A DNA stretch of 64,000 nt from Indolivaga alginatilytica (GCF_003201355.1 NZ_QICL01000022.1:17331-81330), one strand, 5' to 3'; positions 24,151-34,032 are shown, counted from the first letter of the stretch. Notes: generated by a model from the letters alone, not told the origin. Program-made: numbers and translations.

Positions 24151-24180
24151 CAAAAGGCTATCATTTCAGATAGCCTTTTG
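24151..24180. terminator. Bidirectional terminator
   Basis: CAAAAGGCTATC pairs with GATAGCCTTTTG (12 bp, 6-nt loop), with T-rich ends on both strands. It lies between convergent genes. Confidence 0.85.
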
Positions 24181-24201
24181 CTGTTTTTAGGAATGTTGCT
24201 A

Positions 24202-25080
24202 TTAGCGCTTGTTTATATCTGCTTTGATGTTGTCAAGTAGTGATTCGGAGACCGGATATTCAAATTTCCGTGCAAACAAAGCGTCTGAGGCTGTAATGTT
24301 TTTGTAATCGCTATTGTCTAAATTGGCAGGAAAATTCCCATTCCGTTCTTCCCAGATTATAAATCTCATGTTGTTATTTATAATACTTTCTTTCATGGGT
24401 GAATTTAAGAGAATAGTCTGAAAGAAAATTTCTTCGGAACAAAATGAGTACTTGAATCTGGTTAAGTATTTAGGATGATCACTCATGTACTGAAATACAT
24501 ATTCTATGGATTCTCGTTTGAGAGACCAATAAGTCGATCCTCCATAGAGAAGAGGGAAGTCTTTGCTGAAATTTCTCTTAAATCCTATTACTTTTTGAAA
24601 TTTAGAAAAACCTTTGATTAGTCTTTCATTCAATCCTGTTCTTCCGTCTAAAAGATCATACATGTTGTAGCGGGATAATCTGTCCATGCCATTCTCAGGC
24701 CATGCAGAATAGGGTAGAAGATGGTATTCCATAAAGTCTTTGTCCTTATTTATCTCTAAGAATTTTGTAAATTCGTCAAGAGATTTGATGGGGTAGTCAT
24801 GCCCTGTAATAAGGTGGAAGTATTTATTCTCTTTATTCTTTATTGCCTCTTTAGTCAGTTCCAGTATTGCTTTGAGATGGTTGATCCCTCCCCAATTGAT
24901 TTTGTATTGCTGAGATAGGTATTGAACTTTTTTTAGAGCAGACAATTTTTGGATGTCTTTGGGCGAGATCGAGCTTTTCTTGTCTATATGAATATATATA
25001 TTGAATCTGTCATCGAAAAAGTTAACCAACTCTTCCAGATGATGATAATTCTTATATGCTGTGATTAAAATAGCTTGCAT
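24202..25080 (-). CDS. GT14-family glycosyltransferase
   Basis: A 292-residue cytoplasmic glycosyltransferase of the core-2/I-branching (GT14) type. Signature segments are ILITAYKNYHHLEELVNFFD at the start, IYIHIDKKS, the acceptor-side phrase YFHLITGHDYPIKSLDEF near residue 85, and the catalytic-region FCSEEIFFQTILLNSP. In bacteria such enzymes add xylose, GlcNAc or similar sugars to surface glycans. The DUF6056 membrane protein gene lies 17 nt upstream, so both may serve one glycan pathway. The sugar donor is not determined. Confidence 0.83.
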   Translation of the reverse strand: MQAILITAYKNYHHLEELVNFFDDRFNIYIHIDKKSSISPKDIQKLSALKKVQYLSQQYKINWGGINHLKAILELTKEAIKNKENKYFHLITGHDYPIKSLDEFTKFLEINKDKDFMEYHLLPYSAWPENGMDRLSRYNMYDLLDGRTGLNERLIKGFSKFQKVIGFKRNFSKDFPLLYGGSTYWSLKRESIEYVFQYMSDHPKYLTRFKYSFCSEEIFFQTILLNSPMKESIINNNMRFIIWEERNGNFPANLDNSDYKNITASDALFARKFEYPVSESLLDNIKADINKR

Positions 25081-25097
25081 AATTTTTACTCTTTTCT

Positions 25098-26498
25098 TTA
25101 TTTTTCGAGTTGAAAATCAATTCCGTAATACAAAGACATATATGGTAATGCATAAGGTGTGTCTCCTAATCCGAATTTAGTACGTGCCTGATATTCTTTA
25201 AAAACAACACTTTGGATATTTTTGTTTTTCTTTTCATTTATAACCAGCATCCTTTCTTCCCAAATATTATTTATGGCTGTTACATCCTTGTATGCATCAT
25301 AGAAAGAGGCAAGGAAGCTTATTATACAAAATAAAATGACGCAATATTTTGCTTGTCTTATTAGTGGTGTAAAATTGCCGATTTTATTGTATAATATACC
25401 GAATGCTATAATATTAAAGGTTATCGTTCCGAACCATGCACGTGCCGGAAATCCCGGTGATGCAACCATGATATATATAGATATAAACACCCCGATGAAG
25501 TAAATGGATAAGTAAGAAAGGGTTGCTCTTCTGTTATTGACATTGAATTTTATATATATAATCATTAATAATGCGGTTGCCAGATTCAAAAGCCCTAAAT
25601 AGTTGATAAAACGTTGTGTGTAGTTTAATATCCTGTATGTAACTAAAAACGGGCTGATAGAGGTACCTTCGGCTCTGGCGAAGTTGCCCGGAGCAGTAAT
25701 CATAATAATATATCCGATGATTGAGCCAATAAGACCTAAGTACATCCATGCAGGGATTTTATAGTTGATGCATTTATAATATAATATAAAACACAGGATC
25801 ATAATAATCATTGCAGCGGCGGTATTCTCGTTAGTCCACCCTGCTATGAGTCCTCCGATAAACATTACAAATGAAAATAGTATGCTTCTTAAAATTGATA
25901 ACTCTTTGTTCTCATACAACCGGTATGGCAGCAGGAATAATAAAATGATTAGAGTTCCCCAAAGATAATTCGAGCTACCTGTTATCCATAAAACCGTTTC
26001 GGCAAATACCGGTTGCAAGAACCAGGTCAGAGAAAAGGAAATAATAAGAATACTTATGCTATTCTTCAGCTTTCCTGTAATATGGTAGTGAACCGTTATT
26101 ATAAAAGCAACAAATCCTATTGAGTTTATAATGTCGATAAAAAGAGAATTATTGCTTAGCAGTAATGCCTGCGTGATAAAGTGAACGATGCTTCGTCCTC
26201 CCCATTTGTAATAGTGTAAATATTGCGACTCGAATACATCACTTATTGAAGTCAGGCGATTTTGAGTCTGATAAATAAAAGAATAGACAAAATCATCCCC
26301 GATAAGTGGAGTTTTAATGTTAAGGAAAAGAATAAATGGAAAGATAAGGCATAGTACAATAAAGAACAGGGTATTGTAGGTTGATCTGCTTTGAATAATA
26401 AAACTGTCCCAAGAACTAAGCCTTGATTCTAACCGAAATAACAGGTCTTTTGTCCGAAAAATATTTTTTTCGAATAAAAAGGATATTTTATTTAACAT
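25098..26498 (-). CDS. DUF6056 multispan membrane protein
   Basis: A 466-residue inner-membrane protein with about ten spans. The early segment PLIGDDFVYSFIYQ and the later YHYKWGGRSIVHFITQ-type phrase resemble DUF6056, whose layout (an acidic GDD in the first periplasmic loop) is like GtrII/GT-C lipid-linked glycosyltransferases. It precedes the GT14 gene on the same strand. A role in sugar transfer to a surface glycan is inferred from this. Confidence 0.7.
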   Translation of the reverse strand: MLNKISFLFEKNIFRTKDLLFRLESRLSSWDSFIIQSRSTYNTLFFIVLCLIFPFILFLNIKTPLIGDDFVYSFIYQTQNRLTSISDVFESQYLHYYKWGGRSIVHFITQALLLSNNSLFIDIINSIGFVAFIITVHYHITGKLKNSISILIISFSLTWFLQPVFAETVLWITGSSNYLWGTLIILLFLLPYRLYENKELSILRSILFSFVMFIGGLIAGWTNENTAAAMIIMILCFILYYKCINYKIPAWMYLGLIGSIIGYIIMITAPGNFARAEGTSISPFLVTYRILNYTQRFINYLGLLNLATALLMIIYIKFNVNNRRATLSYLSIYFIGVFISIYIMVASPGFPARAWFGTITFNIIAFGILYNKIGNFTPLIRQAKYCVILFCIISFLASFYDAYKDVTAINNIWEERMLVINEKKNKNIQSVVFKEYQARTKFGLGDTPYALPYMSLYYGIDFQLEK

Positions 26499-26659
26499 TT
26501 TGATTCATCTTCTTTTTAAGACTTTTATTTATATACAAATATAAAAAATTATATATTCTTTTGATAAAAAAGTGCTTATATATCACACATATCTCAAAGA
26601 ATAATTGTGTTTTGTGCTGAAAAAAAGAGGTTTAATGTTTTTCTCTAAAAAAAAACTCT

Positions 26660-26667
26660 TATATTTG
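26660..26667 (+). promoter_or_regulatory. -7 box for the OmpA-family gene
   Basis: TATATTTG 39 nt before ATG 26706. The -33 region has only TGTTTTTC. Confidence 0.45.
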
Positions 26668-26705
26668 CACATTATTACGAATTAACATTAATCAATGTTT
26701 TGGAT

Positions 26706-28109
26706 ATGAACAAAAAGGATTTTATCATTTCATTCCTCTTTATTACAAGTCTTTTTTCACTTTCAGCTCAAGAAGAGTCAAGCCGTACTCTTGTTTCTGA
26801 GGAGGTGGAATACGGACAACCTAATCAGACTTATAATACATATAAGACTACTTGGAAAAAAAATAGATTTAAGGATAATTGGAGTATTTCTATTGGTGGT
26901 GGTGGTCAGGTACTGATGGGTATCGACGACGATAAGGCTCCATTCAAAGAGCGTGTAACATTTGCACCCCAATTTACAATCTCAAAATATTTTTCTCCTA
27001 TCTGGGGATTGAGATTAAATTTCACCGGAGGATCTTTACACGGATTCAACGATGGAGTTAGCGGTACTTATGTTAAATGGAATCACGGGGATAGAGATTA
27101 TATGGGAAAAGGATACGCTGGTAGACCAGGATATCCGACCTCAACCGGTGTACACTTTTTGACTTGGGATCCGCAATGGAGTCATATGGGCTTTACATTG
27201 AATGACCCAGATATTAATAAAAGAATTATTCTTGATAATGGCGCCTATAAATGGGTTCCTGGTATGAGTGGAGAACTATATATGGAGGAAACCAGATATG
27301 CTCAAGCGAATATTGATTTTATGGTTGACTTTTTTAACTTAGTCGGTAACTATAATCCAAAACGTTTATTTGAACTTACTCCCTTTGGAGGTATTGGACT
27401 ATATCGCACATTTGCCTATAGAGGCGGTATTAATATGTGGCTAACTGGTATTCATGGAGGACTAATAGCAAAATTCAGAGTGTCTGATAGAATAGGTGTT
27501 AACGCTGAATTTTCAGGATCGATGTTGAGTGATAACTTTGACGGACATACTGGAGATGATCAGAATGCAGATATTATTGCTCAAAGTACTTTATCTCTAG
27601 CTTACAAATTTGGAAGAACAGATTGGGAAGTTGCTGAGCCAATGGATTATGAATTGGTTAATCGTCTTAATGATGAAATAAATACACTGAGAGAACGTAA
27701 TGCTAAGTTGGCTGCTAAAGAGTGTCCTACTTGTCCTCCTCCTCCTCCGGTTGTTAAAAGTGAACCAACAACAAGCTCTGATATTAAATTCTTACCGGAT
27801 CCGGTATTCTTTAGAATTGACAAAGCTATTATCGATCCTACTGAATGGGCTAAGATTGACAAAGCTGCAAGATACTTAACTGATCATCCCGATGTTAATG
27901 TGGTAGTTACAGGTTATGCAGATAAGAAAACAGCATACCCTGAATACAACATGAAATTATCAGAACGCCGTGCTAAGACTGTGTCTCAAGCGTTGATCGA
28001 GAAATATGGTATCAATCCATTGAGAGTTTCTATTAACTGGTCAGGAGATCAAATCCAACCATTTAAGATAAACGAATGGAACCGTGTTGTTATATTTGTT
28101 ATTGAATAA
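26706..28109 (+). CDS. OmpA-family outer membrane protein
   Basis: A 467-residue outer membrane protein with signal MNKKDFIISFLFITSLFSLSA. Residues 50-300 form a beta-barrel with many aromatic-ended strands (WSISIGGGGQVLMGIDDDK). A coiled segment (ELVNRLNDEINTLRERNAKL) and a Cys/Pro hinge (CPTCPPPPP) follow. The C-terminal OmpA domain has VVVTGYADKKTAYPEYN and LSERRAKTVSQAL, which bind peptidoglycan. ATG 26706 is used; the longer frame needs a TTG. It is probably a major, highly expressed porin-like anchor. Confidence 0.9.
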   Translation: MNKKDFIISFLFITSLFSLSAQEESSRTLVSEEVEYGQPNQTYNTYKTTWKKNRFKDNWSISIGGGGQVLMGIDDDKAPFKERVTFAPQFTISKYFSPIWGLRLNFTGGSLHGFNDGVSGTYVKWNHGDRDYMGKGYAGRPGYPTSTGVHFLTWDPQWSHMGFTLNDPDINKRIILDNGAYKWVPGMSGELYMEETRYAQANIDFMVDFFNLVGNYNPKRLFELTPFGGIGLYRTFAYRGGINMWLTGIHGGLIAKFRVSDRIGVNAEFSGSMLSDNFDGHTGDDQNADIIAQSTLSLAYKFGRTDWEVAEPMDYELVNRLNDEINTLRERNAKLAAKECPTCPPPPPVVKSEPTTSSDIKFLPDPVFFRIDKAIIDPTEWAKIDKAARYLTDHPDVNVVVTGYADKKTAYPEYNMKLSERRAKTVSQALIEKYGINPLRVSINWSGDQIQPFKINEWNRVVIFVIE

Positions 28110-28132
28110 ATAGTAAACTATATAATATTAGA

Positions 28133-28167
28133 ACGTCTCTTAGTGAAAACTAAGGGACGTTTTTTTA
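28133..28167 (+). terminator. Intrinsic terminator after ompA-like gene
   Basis: ACGTCTCTTAG pairs with CTAAGGGACGT (11 bp, one T-G pair) and is followed by a run of T's. Confidence 0.88.
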
Positions 28168-28219
28168 TATTTGTTTATTGGTAGAATTATAATAGAGGAA
28201 AACTAATAATCAATATGAT

Positions 28220-29197
28220 ATGGAAAAGGTAAACTGGGGTATTATTGGCTGTGGTAATGTTTGTGAGAAGAAGAGTGGTCCTTCTTTTTATAAGATAGAA
28301 CATTCTGCTTTAGCTGCTGTAATGAGGAGAGACATAGATAAGGTGAAAGATTATGCCCAGAGGCATAACGTCTCGAGATATTACACTGATGCCGATCAGC
28401 TTATCTCTAGCCCTGATGTTGATGCGGTATATATTGCTACACCTCCCAATACTCATGCCAGCTATGCGATTAAAGCCATGCAAGCCGGTAAACCTGTGTA
28501 CGTAGAAAAGCCTATGGCAATGAACCTTACAGAATGTGAAGAAATGATTAAAGTCTCTGCTGCAACTAATCAGAAGTTATTTGTAGCTTTCTATCGAAGG
28601 GCGTTGCCTTACTTTCTAAAAGTGCAGTATCTACTAGAGGATAAGGCGATAGGTGAGATTTTAACTGTTGATGTAAAGCAATATCGGTCACCCAGACTGT
28701 CTGATTTAACATTCTCTGATCAGACTTGGAGGGTTGATAAGAATATAGCAGGGGAAGGTTATTTTTATGATCTGGCTCCTCATACTTTAGATATACTGGA
28801 TTTCTTATTGGGTGAGATTAGCGATGCGAAAGGTTTCTCTGCAAACTTAGGTAAGCTCTATGATGCGAAAGACACTATATCAGCTATACTTCAATTCAAA
28901 TCAGGAGTTATAGGTAGTGGTCAATGGTGTTTTGTTACCTCTAATCAGACGGATATCGATTCTATAATTATTACAGGAACTAAGGGCGAGATCAGATTCA
29001 GCACATTTGCTTTCTCACCTATTGAATTGATAACAGAAGTGCTTTCGGAAAGTTTTGATATTCCTTCACCTGAGCATATTCAGCAACCCTTGATTCAAAC
29101 AATCGTAGATGAATTAAGAGGTGTCGGACAGTGCCCTTCTACCGGGATTAGCGGTGCGAGAACTTCCAGAGTAATGGACTTGATTCTTAAATCTTAA
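28220..29197 (+). CDS. Gfo/Idh/MocA-family oxidoreductase
   Basis: A 325-residue NAD(P)-dependent sugar-type dehydrogenase. The Rossmann fold opens with WGIIGCGNVCEKKSGPS, the family phrase is VYIATPPNTHASYAIKAMQA, and the catalytic EKP is in KPVYVEKPMAMNL. The C-terminal substrate domain includes GEGYFYDLAPHTLDILDFLL. It has its own -7 box at 28166 and stands alone, so no pathway can be assigned; oxidation of a sugar or inositol is typical. Confidence 0.87.
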   Translation: MEKVNWGIIGCGNVCEKKSGPSFYKIEHSALAAVMRRDIDKVKDYAQRHNVSRYYTDADQLISSPDVDAVYIATPPNTHASYAIKAMQAGKPVYVEKPMAMNLTECEEMIKVSAATNQKLFVAFYRRALPYFLKVQYLLEDKAIGEILTVDVKQYRSPRLSDLTFSDQTWRVDKNIAGEGYFYDLAPHTLDILDFLLGEISDAKGFSANLGKLYDAKDTISAILQFKSGVIGSGQWCFVTSNQTDIDSIIITGTKGEIRFSTFAFSPIELITEVLSESFDIPSPEHIQQPLIQTIVDELRGVGQCPSTGISGARTSRVMDLILKS

Positions 29198-29205
29198 ATA
29201 TAGAT

Positions 29206-29240
29206 TATGACCTTAAACTTCATAATAGTTTAAGGTCATA
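29206..29240. terminator. Bidirectional terminator
   Basis: A perfect 14-bp stem (TATGACCTTAAACT and complement) around TCATAAT, between convergent genes. Confidence 0.85.
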
Positions 29241-29256
29241 TCGATATTATTATGCC

Positions 29257-30594
29257 TTAGTTGTTGAAGGTGAGAGCCTGACCTCTTACTTCATTAACCT
29301 GTCCGTTTTCAAAAGCTATTTGTCCGTTTAAAAATGTCTTTTCAATAGAGGCTGATACGGTTTCGTTCTCTAGTGGAGACCATTTACATTTATATAAAAT
29401 ATTATCTTGAGTGATTGTATAATCCTTATTTGGATTCACTAAAACAAGATCAGCAAAATACCCTTCACGAATGTATCCTCGTTTATTTACTCTGAAAAGA
29501 GTGGCAGGTGCATGGCACATTTTGTCAACGACTTCCTCTTTCGATATTTTACCTTGTTTAGATAACTCAAGCATCATCTGTAACGAGTGTTGCACTAAAG
29601 GGCCCCCTGAAGCCGCTTGTAAGCATCCTCCTGCTTTTTCTTCCAATAAATGTGGTGCATGATCTGTGGCTACCACATCCAGTTTACCTTTAAGTAATCC
29701 CTGAAGAAGAGCATCCCTGTCCTGTTTTGTCTTTACTGCAGGATTCCATTTGATGCGATTCCCGTATTTCTCATAATTTTCGTCTGAGAACCAAAGGTGA
29801 TGTACACAAACTTCGCCTGTGATTTTTTTCTCGGCAAGAGGTTTAATATCAAAGAGACTGATCTCTCTTTCTGTTGAAAGGTGAAGTATATGAAGTCTTG
29901 CACCATATTTGTCTGCAAGTTCTACCGCCTTGGCCGACGATTGGTAACAAGCCTCTGCACTTCTTATCAACGGATGGTATTTTACGGGGATATCATCACC
30001 TAATAAGTCCTTGTAGTAAGCAATATTTTTTTGTATAATCTCTTCTTCTTCACAGTGGGTTGTGATAATCATATCTATTTCTGCAAAGATTCCTTCCAAT
30101 GCTTTTCGTTTATCTACAAGCATATTTCCTGTAGATGATCCCATGAATATTTTTACTCCGCAGGTATTCTTCTTGTCGATCTTTCGAAGCTCAGCTAGAT
30201 TATCATTAGTAGCTCCCAAGTAGAAAGAATAGTTGGCGTATGACTTTTGTGAAGCCACTTCAAACTTAGTATCTAAAGCCTCTATTGAGGTTGTTTGAGG
30301 TTTGGTATTGGGCATTTCCATGTAAGAGGTTACTCCTCCCGCAATAGCCGCTTTACTTTCGGTGGCTATATCTCCTTTGTGTGTTAGTCCGGGATCTCTA
30401 AAGTGAACCTGATCATCTATTACGCCCGGCATTAACCATAAACCTTCGGCATTGATAACTGTTGCTCTGTTTAGAATTTCAGAAGGAATCTCGTTGTTTG
30501 TATAAACAGCTTTAATAATCTCCCCTTCTATCAGGACAGATCCTTTAGTTGATTTGCCTTCATTTATGATTGTAGCGTTCTGAATAAGATACAT
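29257..30594 (-). CDS. pyrC: Dihydroorotase, class I
   Basis: A 445-residue cyclic amidohydrolase of pyrimidine synthesis, converting N-carbamoyl-aspartate to dihydroorotate. Metal-site motifs are VIDDQVHFRDPGLTHKGD, VKIFMGSSTG (carboxylated-Lys region), TTHCEEEE, LHILHLSTERE and VATDHAPHL. The first motif has Gln where class I enzymes usually have the first His of HxH; I recall the same change in other Bacteroidales dihydroorotases. ATG at 30594 begins MYLIQNATIINEG; a start at 30621 would add nine residues beside an R1 palindrome and is less likely. Confidence 0.88.
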   Translation of the reverse strand: MYLIQNATIINEGKSTKGSVLIEGEIIKAVYTNNEIPSEILNRATVINAEGLWLMPGVIDDQVHFRDPGLTHKGDIATESKAAIAGGVTSYMEMPNTKPQTTSIEALDTKFEVASQKSYANYSFYLGATNDNLAELRKIDKKNTCGVKIFMGSSTGNMLVDKRKALEGIFAEIDMIITTHCEEEEIIQKNIAYYKDLLGDDIPVKYHPLIRSAEACYQSSAKAVELADKYGARLHILHLSTEREISLFDIKPLAEKKITGEVCVHHLWFSDENYEKYGNRIKWNPAVKTKQDRDALLQGLLKGKLDVVATDHAPHLLEEKAGGCLQAASGGPLVQHSLQMMLELSKQGKISKEEVVDKMCHAPATLFRVNKRGYIREGYFADLVLVNPNKDYTITQDNILYKCKWSPLENETVSASIEKTFLNGQIAFENGQVNEVRGQALTFNN

Positions 30595-30620
30595 ACCTAT
30601 TATTGTTTTCTGGTTATCCA

Positions 30621-30695
30621 TTAAGGTCTCAGACCTTTTTATTATCCAATCTAAATATAACTATTATTGTAAGTTGTGGCTTTAAAGTCTCACAT
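30621..30695 (-). repeat. R1 repeat, reverse copy
   Basis: TTAAGGTCTCAGACCTTTTT, then ATTATCCAATC and TTTAAAGTCTCACATT. It is in the leader of the dihydroorotase gene. Confidence 0.65.
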
Positions 30696-30738
30696 TAAAT
30701 TTCAACTTTTCTTTAATATTATCTTATAGATTGTATTG

Positions 30739-30772
30739 CAAAGATAACCGTTTTGATGATAAGTAGTCCAAA
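30739..30772 (-). promoter_or_regulatory. Candidate dihydroorotase promoter
   Basis: On the minus strand, TTTG (30769-30772) is followed after 22 nt by TATCTTTG (30739-30746). The spacing is slightly long. Confidence 0.5.
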
Positions 30773-31352
30773 ATAGGGATGAAGACCTCTTTACAAATTG
30801 GAGATATAAGTTCTGGGTAAAGGTGACACGTGTTCTTGTTTAATTAATTATAGTATTGCTGTGTGTTTGTGAATCTAGTAGTATGCGAATCTTTGTTTTT
30901 TTAGATAGTTATCTAACAGATTGATTGTCTAGAATCTTAAATTCTTCATTTAAGATTCTTCTACTCAATAAAATATTGTATATCTTTGTCGAAAGATAAA
31001 CGAAAAAATACTCCGGTGAAAATATCTAAGTAAAATGGATGGTTATATACCATCATGAAACTCCGAACACTTCGGAACATTTTGGTTAATACAATTATCA
31101 ATTTTGTCAGCTGCAATATCTGCAAATGCACTGGTATAAACTTAGAATTCATGTAATTAATAAATTATACAAGTCTTTAATAATTTGTTTTGGTTCATAA
31201 CCGACTATAGTTGTTATGCTTACTAAAACAATAAAGAGGTTTGATGTCTTTAAGCAACACATTCGTGATTGTTTATCCATATCTATTTTATACCTACCAT
31301 CTACTAAATGGGTTTTTAGACCCTAGTTTATAATATTATACATTAGTGCTTT
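30773..31352. other. Divergent intergenic region
   Basis: About 580 bp without a convincing gene between the dihydroorotase and ABC-F genes. The only recognisable content is an R1 copy at 31170-31254. A 63-codon minus frame at 30961 has no supporting features. Confidence 0.5.
31170..31254 (+). repeat. R1 repeat
   Basis: Reads AAGTCTTTAATAATTTGTTT, then a dyad CATAACCGACTATAGTTGTTATG, then ACTAAAACAATAAAGAGGTT. It lies upstream of the ABC-F gene. Confidence 0.6.
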
Positions 31353-32945
31353 ATGAGTATTACAGTTAATAACCTTTCATATATACATCCCGATAAAGAG
31401 AGTCTATTTCAAAATATCAACTTCAATATTTCATCGGGAGAAAAAATTGCTTTAATCGGTAATAATGGTTCGGGAAAATCGACATTGTTACGAATTCTAG
31501 CAGTAGAGCTTGATCCCTCGGATGGTGAAGTTATTTATTTCGATAAACCGTATTATATCCCTCAACACTTTGGGCAATATAATGATCTTACCATTTCTCA
31601 GGCTCTTGGAGTAGACGGTAAGCTAAATGCGTTGCATGCTATTCTCGATGGAGATACCTCAATGGAGAATCTTGAATGTCTGGATGATGACTGGAATGTT
31701 GAGAATAGAATTGATGCAGCTCTGCTTTTCTGGGGGCTACAAGACTTAGATTTATCTCAACCGATGAGAAACTTAAGTGGAGGTGAAAAAACAAAAGTTT
31801 TTTTATCTGCAATCTTGATTCATTCACCCGCAATTATTCTTTTAGATGAACCATCTAATCATCTTGATTTAGAGAGTCGCAACTTGCTTTATCAATTTAT
31901 AAAAAAGAGTAAGGCAACCATCCTTGTTGTGAGTCACGATAGAACTTTACTGAATCTATTGGAAAGAACTATGGAGTTGAGAAAAGATACAGTTGATATT
32001 TATGGCGGTAACTATGATTTCTACGAAATTCAAAAAGAGGAAAAGATAAATGCTCTGCAAGCTCAGCTCGAAGAGAATGAAAAGACTTTAAAGTTAGCCC
32101 GACAAAAGGCAAGGGATATTGCAGAACAAAAGCAAAAGAATGAGGTAAGAGGTAAGAAGCAGAAGCAAAAGGCGGGCATTCCTCGTATAGCAATGGGAAT
32201 GCTAAAGGATAAGGCAGAGCAGAGCGGTGCTAAGCTGAGAAATATTCAGAATGAAAAATTGAATGATATTTCGGATAGTAATAAACTAATCAGGCAGCAT
32301 ATTCAGAAAGAGAAAATATTGAAAGTCGATTTTCATACCTCGAATCTACATTCCGGGAAAATCCTTATTGAAGCAAAGGATCTGAATTTTTCATATACCG
32401 AACAGCCTCTGTGGTCTGAACCTTTAAATTTTCAAGTTCGTAGCGATGACAGAATAAGAATTATTGGTAATAATGGTGCAGGGAAAACAACTCTCATTAA
32501 AATTATAACAGGAAAATTAGAACCTTCAGCCGGAAGTGTTTTTATTGCTGATTTCCAGTCTCTTTATATCGATCAGGAATACTCTATTATCGATAATGAG
32601 TTGTCAGTCTTTGATCAGGTTGAAAAGTTTAACGAGCGGCATCTTTTAGAGCATGAACTAAAAATACTTTTGCATCGTTATCAATTTCCTAATAGTGTGT
32701 GGAACAGAAAATGTATACAACTAAGTGGCGGTGAAAAGATGAAACTCATTCTTTGTTGTTTAGCGGTGAGTAATAATATGCCTGACGTAGTTATATTGGA
32801 TGAGCCGACCAATAATTTAGATATACACAGTCAAAAGATATTGATAGCTTCCATCAAAGATTTTGGAGGATCGGTTATAGTAATTTCTCACGATCAAAGT
32901 TTTATCGATGAGATTCATGTGAACCAAACAATAGAACTCAATTGA
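31353..32945 (+). CDS. ABC-F family ATPase
   Basis: A 530-residue soluble protein with two ABC domains and no membrane spans. Domain 1 has GNNGSGKST (near 36), LSGGEKTKVFLSA and LLDEPSNHLDLE. The linker (about 220-310) is a long charged coil with KQKQKAGIPRIAMGMLKDKA. Domain 2 has GNNGAGKTT (near 372), LSGGEKMKLIL and LDEPTNNLD. ABC-F proteins act on ribosomes, as translation factors or as antibiotic-protection proteins. The short N-domain and linker recall the protection types, but resistance cannot be claimed from sequence alone. Confidence 0.87.
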   Translation: MSITVNNLSYIHPDKESLFQNINFNISSGEKIALIGNNGSGKSTLLRILAVELDPSDGEVIYFDKPYYIPQHFGQYNDLTISQALGVDGKLNALHAILDGDTSMENLECLDDDWNVENRIDAALLFWGLQDLDLSQPMRNLSGGEKTKVFLSAILIHSPAIILLDEPSNHLDLESRNLLYQFIKKSKATILVVSHDRTLLNLLERTMELRKDTVDIYGGNYDFYEIQKEEKINALQAQLEENEKTLKLARQKARDIAEQKQKNEVRGKKQKQKAGIPRIAMGMLKDKAEQSGAKLRNIQNEKLNDISDSNKLIRQHIQKEKILKVDFHTSNLHSGKILIEAKDLNFSYTEQPLWSEPLNFQVRSDDRIRIIGNNGAGKTTLIKIITGKLEPSAGSVFIADFQSLYIDQEYSIIDNELSVFDQVEKFNERHLLEHELKILLHRYQFPNSVWNRKCIQLSGGEKMKLILCCLAVSNNMPDVVILDEPTNNLDIHSQKILIASIKDFGGSVIVISHDQSFIDEIHVNQTIELN

Positions 32946-32952
32946 TAGAGTA

Positions 32953-32988
32953 TTAAGATTATGCGGACTGCGAGCTGCATAATCTTAA
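32953..32988 (+). terminator. Intrinsic terminator after the ABC-F gene
   Basis: A perfect 12-bp stem (TTAAGATTATGC/GCATAATCTTAA), with a T-rich run about 10 nt beyond. Confidence 0.75.
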
Positions 32989-33022
32989 GAAGTATTATCT
33001 TTTTTTCTTGTATGAAACATTG

Positions 33023-33030
33023 TACCTTTG
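33023..33030 (+). promoter_or_regulatory. -7 box for the EamA gene
   Basis: TACCTTTG about 100 nt before the start at 33130. The -33 position is only T-rich. Confidence 0.45.
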
Positions 33031-33129
33031 TCAGAATTTTGGCTGTAAAGCATTAGTTTTCTCTGTTGGTATGGATATATCAGGCAGTTATATACAATAA
33101 AAGTAACAAATTGTAAAAGTAGTATTGTA

Positions 33130-34032
33130 ATGAAAAGTCTCAAAGGTGTTTTTTTTGCACTTATTTCATCGGGCACATTTGGTTTGATTCCCTTGTTTTC
33201 GATTCCTCTAATGACCGATTCTAATATGGGGTTACCTTCGATTCTGTTTTATCGCTTTTTGTTTTCTACTATATTAATGGGAGCAATTTGTTTGTTTAAA
33301 AAAGAAAACTTCCAAATCTCTAAAAAAGATATTTTTACACTTAGCTGGTTAGGTTTACTTTACGCAGCAACAGCAATGTGTCTTATTTATTCCTATAAAT
33401 ATATTCCCAGTGGATTAGCTACTACCATACATTTTCTGTATCCTATTGCAGTAAGCTTTTTGATGGTTGTATTTTTTAAGGAACGGAAATCTATAGTTTT
33501 GTTTTTAGCTGCAATTTTGTCATTGATCGGGGTCGCATTACTTTGTTGGAATGGTGGAGGATCTATAAAATTGATTGGAGTGGCTATTGCATCCCTTACG
33601 GTGATAACCTATTCTGTATATATTGTTGGTATCAATCAGTCATCTGTAAGTAAAATGAATGCTGAGATTCTTACGTTCTATATATTACTTTCGGGTGCAA
33701 TTCTGTTTTTGATATTTGCAGGAGTATCACCATCGGGTATTGAATCAATTCCAGACTTTACTGCTTTTGGGCGATTAGCATTACTTGCTTTCTTAGCTAC
33801 TGTGGTTTCGGACTTGACTTTGATTCTGGCGATAAAATATGTGGGTTCTACGATCACATCTATATTGGGTTCTATGGAACCTCTTGTTGCTGTGCTTATT
33901 GGAGTGTTATACTTTTCAGAATATTTTAATATGAATAGTGCATTCGGTATTTTCCTGATACTCGTTTCGGTTAGCTTAGTTATAATCTTTGGTAAGCAGA
34001 GAAAAGAGATTTTATCAGGCGATAAACACTGA
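33130..34032 (+). CDS. EamA-family (DMT) transporter
   Basis: A 300-residue inner-membrane protein with ten predicted spans in two EamA repeats. Repeat 1 opens GVFFALISSGTFGLIPLFSI and repeat 2 opens LIGVAIASLTVITYSVYIVG. Typical phrases include GLATTIHFLYPIAVSFLMVV and STITSILGSMEPLVAVLIGV. The family exports small metabolites such as amino acids. No neighbour reveals the substrate. Confidence 0.88.
   Translation: MKSLKGVFFALISSGTFGLIPLFSIPLMTDSNMGLPSILFYRFLFSTILMGAICLFKKENFQISKKDIFTLSWLGLLYAATAMCLIYSYKYIPSGLATTIHFLYPIAVSFLMVVFFKERKSIVLFLAAILSLIGVALLCWNGGGSIKLIGVAIASLTVITYSVYIVGINQSSVSKMNAEILTFYILLSGAILFLIFAGVSPSGIESIPDFTAFGRLALLAFLATVVSDLTLILAIKYVGSTITSILGSMEPLVAVLIGVLYFSEYFNMNSAFGIFLILVSVSLVIIFGKQRKEILSGDKH

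Noticed and set aside
30961..31152. 63-codon minus-strand frame in the dihydroorotase/ABC-F spacer
   Set aside because: Low-complexity, no family, no promoter; random frames of this length are expected in AT-rich DNA.
31353..32945. Antibiotic-resistance call for the ABC-F protein
   Set aside because: The domain layout fits, but the sequence alone does not separate resistance types from housekeeping translation factors.
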